Assembly: GCA_021844355.1 (NCBI GenBank)
Contig: JAKBTP010000197.1
Location: 1-32,912 of the forward strand
DNA length: 32,912 bases
Direction: 5' to 3'
Source: a bacterium
Lineage (GTDB): Bacteria > Chloroflexota > Dormibacteria > Aeolococcales > Bog-877
This document shows, one piece after another, positions 8,612 through 14,856 of the stretch. Below the pieces are notes generated by a model. That model did not search any database. It was not told the origin of the DNA and saw only the letters and a program-made list of their open reading frames with translations. Every line of letters begins with the position of its first letter. The first letter of the stretch is position 1. The position numbers were made by a program, and so were the translations under genes.

Positions 8612-9414
8612 TCCCCGACCTCCTCATGCTCCGGCTCCGCGCTGGCCTCGCTGGCCGCCTGCTCCTCGGCGGCCCGGAGCTGGGCCGCCCGCTCCGCCGC
8701 GGCCTGAGCCTGAGCGGCCTCGATCTGCCGGCGCTGATCGAGCCCCTCCACGATCGCGTTGGTGAGCCGGGTCACGATCAGGCGCACGCTGCGGATGGCG
8801 TCGTCGTTGCCGGGGATCACGTAGCTGATCTCGTCCGGGTCGCAGTTGCTGTCGGTGATGGCGATGATCGGGATCTTGAGCTTGTTGGCCTCGGTGACCG
8901 CGAGTCGCTCCTTGTGGGGATCGACCACGAACAGCGCCGCCGGCAGCCGCTTCATCCCGGTGATGCCGGAGAAGTTGCGCCGAAGGCGCTCCAGCTCATC
9001 CTCGCGGCGCCGCTGCTCCTTCTTGATCATGCCCGCGAAACCGTCCCGCTCCTGGCGCTCGGAGAGCTCGGTGAGCCGCCGCAGCTGCAGCTTCACCACC
9101 TCGAAGTTGGTCAGCATCCCTCCCATCCAGCGGTTGATCACGTAGGGCTGGTGGGAGCGCTCGCACTCCGCCTCGATGGTGTCCCGGGCCTGCTTCTTGG
9201 TGCCCACGAAGAGGATCTGCCCCCCCTGGGACACGGTGTCCCGGGCGAAGGCACAGGCGGCGTCCAGGAGCTCCACAGTCTGGGCCACGTCCAGGATGTG
9301 GATACCCCCGCGGCTGGTGAAGATGTAGGGCCGCATCTTGGGATTCCACCGGCTGGTCTGGTGACCGAAGTGGACCCCGTTTTGCAGAAGCTCGGTGAGC
9401 GTGGCCACGGGCAT
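8608..9414 (-). CDS. rpsB: 30S ribosomal protein S2
   Basis: S2 is a small-subunit protein of the 30S back region. The 268-residue product begins MPVATLTELLQNGVHFGHQT and contains WNPKMRPYIFTSRGGIHI, FVGTKKQA, NRWMGGMLTNF and PIIAITDSNCDPD, all standard. A coiled, Ala/Glu-rich tail of about 45 residues ends the protein. The frame is open further upstream, but the ATG at 9414 matches the family N-terminus and has GGAGG 7 bases upstream. It is the first gene of a nine-gene run ending at ispG. The 205-base upstream gap holds a candidate promoter and leader hairpin. Confidence 0.96.
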   Translation of the reverse strand: MPVATLTELLQNGVHFGHQTSRWNPKMRPYIFTSRGGIHILDVAQTVELLDAACAFARDTVSQGGQILFVGTKKQARDTIEAECERSHQPYVINRWMGGMLTNFEVVKLQLRRLTELSERQERDGFAGMIKKEQRRREDELERLRRNFSGITGMKRLPAALFVVDPHKERLAVTEANKLKIPIIAITDSNCDPDEISYVIPGNDDAIRSVRLIVTRLTNAIVEGLDQRRQIEAAQAQAAAERAAQLRAAEEQAASEASAEPEHEEVGE

Positions 9415-9451
9415 GGTGCGCCTCCAGTTGCGTTGAACCTCTGCCCACCAT

Positions 9452-9494
9452 CCACCGGCGCCCGGCCCAGGGGAACCCGGGGGCCGTCCGGTGG
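9452..9494 (-). promoter_or_regulatory. Stem-loop in rpsB 5' leader (possible S2 autoregulatory site)
   Basis: In the rpsB leader, CCACCGG and CCGGTGG (9488-9494 and 9452-9458) form a perfect 7-bp outer stem. An inner GGCCC/GGGCC pairing (9464-9468 with 9481-9485) follows after a small internal loop. The structure ends 37 bases before the start codon. S2 leaders that bind S2 are known in other bacteria; assigning that role here is inference. Confidence 0.35.
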
Positions 9495-9520
9495 GCATGT
9501 GAATTTGATCTCCGTCGCCA

Positions 9521-9526
9521 ATGGTA
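9521..9526 (-). promoter_or_regulatory. Candidate -10 box for the rpsB operon
   Basis: On the minus strand TACCAT lies in the least GC-rich part of the hslU-rpsB gap, about 107 bases before the rpsB ATG. No good -35 hexamer sits 16-18 bases upstream, so this rests on one hexamer and gene context. Confidence 0.25.
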
Positions 9527-9595
9527 GCCCAAAACCCGGAAGCGAACACCGAGGGAGCCGGTCACGCGGGCCCAGCCGGCGGCGTTTGAGGAACG

Positions 9596-9615
9596 GACCG
9601 GCCTTGGGCCCGGTC
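9596..9615 (-). terminator. Possible terminator hairpin after hslU
   Basis: Starting 4 bases after the hslU stop codon, GACCGG and CCGGTC form a 6-bp stem, extendable by CC/GG with one bulged base around a CAA loop. No T-run follows. It separates the topA-hslV-hslU run from rpsB. Confidence 0.3.
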
Positions 9616-9619
9616 GGCC

Positions 9620-11038
9620 TTAGAGCACGTACCGGCGCAGGTCCTGGTCACGGACCAGGTCCCCGAGCCGCTGGCGGACGAACTCGGCGTCCACCACCAC
9701 CCGCTGGCTGCGGTACTGCTCGGCGGCGAAGGAGACGTCCTGGAGCACCCGCTCCATGACGGTGAAGAGCCGCCGGGCGCCGATGTTCTCGTCCCGCTCG
9801 TTGACCAGGAAGGCCTGCCGGGCCAGCTCGGCGGTGCCCTCGGGGGTGAAGTCCAGCTCCACCTCCTCGGTGGCGAGCAGCGCCCGGTACTGGCCGGTGA
9901 GCGAGTTGCTGGGCTCGACCAGGATCCGCCTCAGGTCCGCCTCCCCGAGTGAGGTCAGCTCCACCCGGATCGGGAACCGCCCCTGGAACTCCGGGATCAG
10001 ATCGGAAGGACGGGCGGAGGTGAAGGCACCGGCGGCCACGAACAGGATGTGCTCTGTGCTCACCGACCCATAGCGGGTGCTCACCGTGGAGCCTTCGATG
10101 ATCGGCAGGAGGTCGCGCTGCACCCCGGCCCCGCTCACGTCCGGCCCGTGGCTCTCGGTGTAGGCACCGGCGATCTTGTCGACCTCGTCGATGAAGACGA
10201 TCCCGTTCTCCTCCACCGACCGGATGGCGTCGTCATAGACGCGGTCCATGTCCACCAGCCGCTCGGTCTCCTCCTGGGTCAGGGTGTGCCGGGCATCGGC
10301 CACGCTCATCCGGCGCATCCGCCGCCGGGGGGGCGCCATCTGGCTGAAGAAGTCGGCCAGCGACCAGCCGATCTCCTCGTACCCGGTGCCGGAGAAGACC
10401 TCGACCGGGGCGCTGTACGACTCCTCCACCTCGATCTCGATGAGGCGGTCCTCCAGCTGACGGTTGGCCAGCTTGCGCGCCAGCTGGCGGCGCCTCGCCC
10501 GCTCCCGCCGGAGGGCGAGCCGCCGGTCCGGCTCATCGACGGGCGCCTGGGCGGCTCTTTCGGTGGCCTCCGCCGGGGCGGCAGCCTCGGGAGCGGGCCC
10601 CTCCCTGGAGGCACGCTCCTGCTCCACCAGCCGGTCGACGATCCGGGCCTCGGCGCGCTGCTTGGCCTCGTCCTCGACCTCGGCCACCCGCTGGCTCTGG
10701 AGCTGGGTGATGGTCTGCTCCAGCAGGTCGCGGATGATCGACTCCACGTCCCGGCCCACGTACCCCACCTCGGTGAACTTGGTGGCCTCCACCTTGATGA
10801 ACGGGGAGTTGGTCAGCAGCGCCAGCCGGCGGGCGATCTCCGTCTTGCCCACCCCGGTGGGCCCGATCAGCAGGATGTTGCTGGGCATGATGTCACCCCG
10901 AGCCTCGGGCGCGACCCGCATTCGCCGGATGCGATTGCGCAGCGCCACCGCCATGGCTCGTTTGGCGTCCTGCTGGCCCACGATGTAGCGGTCGAGGGCG
11001 CTGACCACCTCGGCCGCGGTGAGCTCACCCTCAGGCAT
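9620..11038 (-). CDS. hslU: ATP-dependent protease ATPase subunit HslU
   Basis: HslU (ClpY) is the AAA+ unfoldase hexamer that feeds substrates into HslV. The 472-residue protein has the N-terminal YIVGQQDAKRA helix, Walker A GPTGVGKT (59-66), the VGYVGRDVES pore region (Tyr in GYVG), and Walker B VFIDEVDK (Asp284, Glu285). The C-terminal sensor region ends in RRYVL, the tail that inserts into HslV to activate it. An I-domain spans about 108-260. It includes an Ala/Glu/Pro-rich stretch (about 145-172) that helps explain why this protein is longer than E. coli HslU (443). The ATG is preceded by GAGGAGG and overlaps hslV by 8 bases. Confidence 0.96.
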   Translation of the reverse strand: MPEGELTAAEVVSALDRYIVGQQDAKRAMAVALRNRIRRMRVAPEARGDIMPSNILLIGPTGVGKTEIARRLALLTNSPFIKVEATKFTEVGYVGRDVESIIRDLLEQTITQLQSQRVAEVEDEAKQRAEARIVDRLVEQERASREGPAPEAAAPAEATERAAQAPVDEPDRRLALRRERARRRQLARKLANRQLEDRLIEIEVEESYSAPVEVFSGTGYEEIGWSLADFFSQMAPPRRRMRRMSVADARHTLTQEETERLVDMDRVYDDAIRSVEENGIVFIDEVDKIAGAYTESHGPDVSGAGVQRDLLPIIEGSTVSTRYGSVSTEHILFVAAGAFTSARPSDLIPEFQGRFPIRVELTSLGEADLRRILVEPSNSLTGQYRALLATEEVELDFTPEGTAELARQAFLVNERDENIGARRLFTVMERVLQDVSFAAEQYRSQRVVVDAEFVRQRLGDLVRDQDLRRYVL

Positions 11039-11606
11039 CGGCGGCCTCCTCAGGTCCGGGAAGGGTTTCCACGGTTATCTCGGTGTTGGTGTAGACGCAC
11101 ATCGAGGCGGCTATCCTGAGCGCCTCCACCGCCACCTCGCGGGCGGACAGCTCGGTGTGCTGCGTCAGCGCCCGGGCAGCCGCCAGGGCGTACGGGCCGC
11201 CGCTGCCGATGGCTCCCAGCCCGTCGTCCGGCTCGATCACGTCGCCGTCCCCGCTGAGAAGCAGCAGCTGCCCCTCCCCGGCCACCACCAGCATGGCGTC
11301 CAGGTGGCGCAGGTAGCGGTCGGTGCGCCACTCCTTGCCCAGCTCCACGGCTGAGCGCACCAGGTTGCCCTGGTGCTGCTCCAGCTGGCGCTCGAACTTG
11401 TCGAAGAGGGTGAAGGCATCGGAGACCGAGCCGGCGAACCCCACCACCACCTGGTCGTGGAACAGCCGCCGCACCTTGCTGGCGTGGTGCTTCATGACCA
11501 CGTCGCCCAAGGTCACCTGCCCGTCGCCGGCCACGGCGATCTCCGGCCCCCGCTGGACGGCCACTATGGTGGTGGCCCGGGGGGTGGATGCCTCATGAGA
11601 AGCCAC
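11031..11606 (-). CDS. hslV: ATP-dependent protease proteolytic subunit HslV
   Basis: HslV (ClpQ) is the threonine protease of the HslUV complex and a proteasome beta-subunit relative. The mature N-terminus by family alignment is Thr12 in ATTIVAVQRG, followed by IAVAGDGQVTLGD, KVRRLF (Lys position of the active site) and GFAGSVSDAFTL. The only start available is the GTG at 11606, because an in-frame TAG lies close upstream. This predicts an 11-residue propeptide that must be removed to expose Thr. There is no Shine-Dalgarno in the 47-base gap after topA; instead a TAGACT box lies 9 bases upstream. The stop overlaps the hslU ATG by 8 bases. Confidence 0.95.
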   Translation of the reverse strand: MASHEASTPRATTIVAVQRGPEIAVAGDGQVTLGDVVMKHHASKVRRLFHDQVVVGFAGSVSDAFTLFDKFERQLEQHQGNLVRSAVELGKEWRTDRYLRHLDAMLVVAGEGQLLLLSGDGDVIEPDDGLGAIGSGGPYALAAARALTQHTELSAREVAVEALRIAASMCVYTNTEITVETLPGPEEAADA

Positions 11607-11615
11607 GAAGTCTGA

Positions 11616-11621
11616 AGTCTA
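11616..11621 (-). promoter_or_regulatory. Candidate -10 box TAGACT immediately upstream of hslV
   Basis: TAGACT on the minus strand ends 9 bases before the hslV GTG, which lacks a Shine-Dalgarno. The same hexamer precedes the cpaE-like gene and rpmF at similar distance. A transcript from here would have almost no leader. No recognisable -35 is present. Confidence 0.4.
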
Positions 11622-11653
11622 CCGCCGCCGGGGGCGGACCTCCCCAGGGAAGA

Positions 11654-13846
11654 TCAGCGGCCGTCACCCCCGGTGGCCATGGCCACCGGAGCGGCGGTGG
11701 CCGCCTCCCGAGGTGGCCGGTAGCGGCACCTGGGGTACCCGGAACAGGAGACGAAGGGACCGAACCGGCCCATGCGACGCACCAGGGGCTGGCCGCACTC
11801 GGGGCAGCTCTCTCCTGTGGGCTCCGGCGCGGGCCGGGCCGGCCGACTGGTCCCAGCCTCCGGACGGATGTAGCGGCACTTGGGGTACCCGGAGCAGCCC
11901 ACGAAGGGGCCCCGGCGGCCACTGCGCCTCACCAGCGGCCGGCCGCACTCCGGGCAGGCCTCCCCCACCTCCTCGGCGGCGGCTCGCTCCTCCCGGCCCT
12001 GGATGTAGTCGCACTCCGGGTACCGGCTGCAGCCCACGAACTCGCCGAAGCGCCCCGTTCGGACCACCAGCTCGGCTCCGCAGCGGGGACAGTCGCCGCC
12101 GGCGGGCGGTGCCTTCACCCGGACCCGGGGCATGTCCTCCTGGGCCTTCTCCAGGACCTTGGCGAACGGCTCGTACCAGGATCGCACCACCGGGATCCAT
12201 CCCTCGTCCCCAGCCTCGATGGCATCCAGCCGCCGCTCGAGCTCGGCCGTGAAGCCCAGGTCGACGACGTCGGGGAACTGGGTGGTGAGCGCCTCGTTGA
12301 CCGCCACCCCGAGGGGGGTGGGATGCAGCCGTCGCTCCACCTGGCGGACATAGCCTCGGGTCTGGATCAGCTCCACCGTGGGGGCGTAGGTGCTGGGCCG
12401 GCCGATCCCGCGCTCCTCCAGCTCCCGGACCAGAGTCGCCTCCGTGAACCGGGGCGGAGGCTGGCTGAAGTGCTGCTCCGGGAGGAGCTCCAAGAGGCGT
12501 GCGAGATCGCCCTCCGCGAGGAGCGGCAGGAGTTGGTCCTCCCTCTCCTCGGCGGCCATCACCTTGGTGAAGCCGTCGAAGGTCAGGCGGCTGCCGGTGG
12601 CGCGGAACTGATGGCCCCCCGCCTCCAGCTCGCATCTCGTGTTCTCGAATTCAGCGGCGCTCATCTGGCTGGCCACGAACCGGCGCCAGATGAGTCGGTA
12701 GAGCCGGAGCTGGTCGGAGCTCAGGTGATCGGCCACAGCCTCCGGGGTGCGCGCCACGCTGGTGGGCCTGATCGCCTCGTGGGCGTCCTGGCTGGCCACC
12801 GGTCCAGCCTCCCGGCGGCGCGCCGTGCCCTTGGACCCGAGGTAGCGGGGCCCGAAGGCGCTCGCCACGTAGCTGTGGGCCTCGTCCCTGGCCAGGTCGC
12901 TGACGCGCACCGAGTCGCTGCGCATGTAGGTGATGAGCCCCACGGGACCGGCCGAGCCCAGCTCCACGCCCTCGTACAGCTGCTGGGCCACCCGCATGGT
13001 CTTTGTGGGGCTGAACCGCAGCTGCGCCGAGGCCTCCTGCTGCAGGGTGCTGGTGGTGTGCGGCTGAGGCGGGTTGCGGCGCTGGCGCCGCACCTCGACC
13101 GAGACCACCCTGAAGGGCTGGCCCTCGACCTGCGCCATCACCTGGCGGGCCGACGACTCGTCCGGCAGCGCCGACCCTCCCTCATCGTCGGCGGCTCTTC
13201 CCCTCCTCCCCTTGGCCGGAGGGTGATAGCGCGCGGAGAAGCCCTCTCCCGAGCTGGTCTGCAGCCGGGCATCCAGGGTCCAGCTCTCCACCGGCTTGAA
13301 GGCCTCGATCTCCAGCTCCCGATCGCAGACCAGGCGGACCGCCACCGACTGCACCCGGCCGGCGGAGAGCCCCTTGCGGACCTTGCGCCAGAGCAGCGGG
13401 CTGAGCTTGTACCCCAGGAGGCGGTCAATGGAGCGACGCGCCTGGTAGGCGTCCACCAGGTTGCGGTCGATCTCCCGGGGCACCTTCAGGGCGGCCTCGA
13501 CCGCCGGACGGGTGACCTCGCGGAAGACAATCCGCTCCGGCTGTTTGAGACGAAGCTGGTTGGCGATGTGCCAGGCGATCGCCTCCCCCTCCCGATCCGG
13601 GTCCGCCGCCAGCAGGACCCGGCCGGCCTTGCGAGCGGCCGACTTCAGCTCCTGGAGCTGCTTCTCCTTCCCCTTGATCACCGTGTAGTCGGGGGTGAAT
13701 TCATCGTCCACGTCGATCCCCAACTTGGACCGGGGGAGGTCGACGACGTGGCCCATGGAGGCCTTGACCTCGTAGTCCCTGCCGAGGAACTTGCTCAAGG
13801 TCCGGGCCTTGCTGGGTGATTCGACGATGATCAGGTTGCTGGGCAT
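11654..13846 (-). CDS. topA: DNA topoisomerase I (type IA)
   Basis: TopA relaxes negative supercoils by single-strand passage. The 730-residue protein starts with the Toprim domain (LIIVESPSKA, Glu9; AADPDREGEAIAWH, Asp82, Asp84 and Glu86). The catalytic Tyr307 is in GLITYMRSDS. The main gate follows to about 570. Three C4 zinc ribbons end the protein: Cys586/589/606/612, Cys631/634/651/657 and Cys681/684/701/707. The last two ribbons are nearly identical, exactly 50 residues apart. The frame extends upstream to a TTG at 13891, but the ATG at 13846 puts the Toprim strand at the N-terminus as in the family. Upstream is the divergent flavoprotein gene; downstream hslV and hslU follow on the same strand. 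Confidence 0.97.
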   Translation of the reverse strand: MPSNLIIVESPSKARTLSKFLGRDYEVKASMGHVVDLPRSKLGIDVDDEFTPDYTVIKGKEKQLQELKSAARKAGRVLLAADPDREGEAIAWHIANQLRLKQPERIVFREVTRPAVEAALKVPREIDRNLVDAYQARRSIDRLLGYKLSPLLWRKVRKGLSAGRVQSVAVRLVCDRELEIEAFKPVESWTLDARLQTSSGEGFSARYHPPAKGRRGRAADDEGGSALPDESSARQVMAQVEGQPFRVVSVEVRRQRRNPPQPHTTSTLQQEASAQLRFSPTKTMRVAQQLYEGVELGSAGPVGLITYMRSDSVRVSDLARDEAHSYVASAFGPRYLGSKGTARRREAGPVASQDAHEAIRPTSVARTPEAVADHLSSDQLRLYRLIWRRFVASQMSAAEFENTRCELEAGGHQFRATGSRLTFDGFTKVMAAEEREDQLLPLLAEGDLARLLELLPEQHFSQPPPRFTEATLVRELEERGIGRPSTYAPTVELIQTRGYVRQVERRLHPTPLGVAVNEALTTQFPDVVDLGFTAELERRLDAIEAGDEGWIPVVRSWYEPFAKVLEKAQEDMPRVRVKAPPAGGDCPRCGAELVVRTGRFGEFVGCSRYPECDYIQGREERAAAEEVGEACPECGRPLVRRSGRRGPFVGCSGYPKCRYIRPEAGTSRPARPAPEPTGESCPECGQPLVRRMGRFGPFVSCSGYPRCRYRPPREAATAAPVAMATGGDGR
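11717..12091 (-). repeat. Three tandem zinc-ribbon repeats in TopA C-terminus
   Basis: Three C4 zinc-ribbon modules of about 27-30 residues lie at residues 586-612, 631-660 and 681-710. Modules 2 and 3 share the pattern CPECGxPLVRRxGRxGPFV followed by CSGYPxCRY and are exactly 150 bases apart, indicating duplication within the gene. Module 1 is more diverged. Confidence 0.85.
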
Positions 13847-13881
13847 GAACGGTCTGAACTCCGAGGCCTTGGGGCCAGGCG

Positions 13882-13887
13882 ATGATA
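13882..13887 (-). promoter_or_regulatory. Candidate extended -10 promoter for topA
   Basis: On the minus strand TATCAT (5 of 6 matches to TATAAT) is preceded by TG plus one base, an extended -10. It sits 35 bases before the topA ATG, so transcription would begin about 29 bases upstream of translation. A TTGAAC lies further upstream but with a 26-base spacer, too far for a normal -35. The site coincides with the first ATG of the divergent reading frame. Confidence 0.4.
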
Positions 13888-13980
13888 ACAACAGCGTTCC
13901 ACCGCCCCCCCCAGTTCAAGCAGCCGCAGGGGAACCCGCCACTAAACTGGGTTGGTATCCCGCTCCAGGAGGCTTGGCGC

Positions 13981-14766
13981 TTGCCCGTACTGATCGACGA
14001 CCGGTACCAGCAGGGGATCATCGTGGCTCGCCGCGACTTCACCAAGGACCTCTGGTCCATCCGCATCCGCCCCGCTGATCCCTTCCCCTTCAGGGCCGGC
14101 CAGTACGCCACCCTGGGCGTCGAGCTGGAGGACCGGGTGCTGGAACGCCCCTACTCCATCGTCTCGGCCCCGGAAGAGCCGGAGCTGGAGCTCTTCATCG
14201 AGCTGATCCCCGGCGGTGCGCTCACCCCTCACCTCCACCGGCTGGGGGAGGGGCAGACGGTCTGGCTCCGCCGGCGCCCCAAGGGGCTGTTCCTCCGCCA
14301 GCCACCGACAGCCGACCGGGTTCACCTCTTCTGCGCCACGGTGACCGGCGTAGCGCCCTTCGCCAGCTTCCTGCGCCAGCTGGCCCGCCGCTCCCCGGGG
14401 GAAGGTGGGGCCGTGCCGAGGATCCTTCTACTCCAGGGAGCCAGCCACGCCGACGAGTTCGGCTATCTGGAGGAGATGGAGCGGCTGAGCCGGGAGCTCC
14501 CGGGCTTCCGCTACGTGCCCACCGTGAGTCGGCCCTGGGAAGAGCCGGGGTGGGAGGGCGAGGTGGGCCGTGCCGAGGACGTCCTGCGCAAGCACGCCGA
14601 CGACTTCGGTGTGGCACCGGGCCAGGGGATGGTGTACCTGTGCGGTCACCCGGGGATGATCGCCGGCGGACGTGCGCTCATGCGCCGGCGCGGACTTCAG
14701 GACAGGGAGATCCTGGAGGAGCAGTACTGGCCCGAGGGCAAGGAGCCCACCGGCTCCGACACCTGA
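13981..14766 (+). CDS. Ferredoxin/flavodoxin-NADP+ reductase-like flavoprotein
   Basis: The protein has the ferredoxin-NADP reductase fold: an FAD-binding barrel with the RPYSIVSAPEE motif (Arg, Tyr and Ser contact FAD). A nucleotide-binding domain follows with TGVAPFASFLRQ and the YLCGHPGMI motif. The C-terminus EEQYWPEG resembles Fpr-type enzymes. It probably moves electrons between NADPH and ferredoxin or flavodoxin, which could supply electron donors such as IspG requires (inference). The TTG at 13981 is in frame, has AGGAGG 8 bases upstream and gives 261 residues, the size of Fpr. The alternative ATG at 13882 adds 33 Pro-rich residues not typical of the family and overlaps the likely topA promoter. 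Confidence 0.88.
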   Translation: MPVLIDDRYQQGIIVARRDFTKDLWSIRIRPADPFPFRAGQYATLGVELEDRVLERPYSIVSAPEEPELELFIELIPGGALTPHLHRLGEGQTVWLRRRPKGLFLRQPPTADRVHLFCATVTGVAPFASFLRQLARRSPGEGGAVPRILLLQGASHADEFGYLEEMERLSRELPGFRYVPTVSRPWEEPGWEGEVGRAEDVLRKHADDFGVAPGQGMVYLCGHPGMIAGGRALMRRRGLQDREILEEQYWPEGKEPTGSDT

Positions 14767-14794
14767 GTTCGGTTCGGTTCTAAGCCGAAACTCA
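14764..14794 (+). terminator. Inverted repeat overlapping the flavoprotein stop codon
   Basis: TGAGTT at the stop codon pairs with AACTCA (14789-14794), and CGG pairs with CCG after one bulged A. No T-run follows. A second possible pairing, CTCAGC (14791-14796) with GCTGAG (14815-14820), competes for the same bases. It may be a terminator or an attenuating structure before the glycosyltransferase. Confidence 0.3.
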
Positions 14795-14820
14795 GCCGGC
14801 GTCTGGAGAGTTGAGCTGAG

Positions 14821-14856
14821 ATGAGCCGCCGCCGTCAGCGGGCCGCCCCCGGGTGA
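14821..14856 (+). CDS. Eleven-codon Arg-rich leader ORF upstream of the glycosyltransferase
   Basis: An ATG at 14821 opens an 11-codon frame, MSRRRQRAAPG, whose TGA overlaps the GTG of the glycosyltransferase as GTGA. GGAG lies 12 bases upstream of the ATG, a slightly long spacer. The downstream gene has no Shine-Dalgarno of its own and no other possible start before an upstream in-frame stop, so translation through this mini-ORF would explain its initiation. Four of eleven residues are Arg. It may act only by coupling; no function of the peptide can be claimed. Confidence 0.4.
   Translation: MSRRRQRAAPG

Noticed and set aside
9415..9549. N-terminal extension of rpsB to 9549
   Set aside because: The extra residues do not match S2, and the ATG at 9414 has GGAGG at proper spacing and the typical N-terminus.
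11588..13819. 743-codon + strand open frame
   Set aside because: It lies antisense to topA, which has all catalytic motifs and zinc ribbons. The + frame is rich in Gly, Arg, His and Leu without any domain, as expected from a GC-rich shadow.
13905..13912. Run of eight C as a phase-variation tract
   Set aside because: It lies outside the coding region if the reductase starts at TTG 13981, and a run of this length is not unusual at this GC content.
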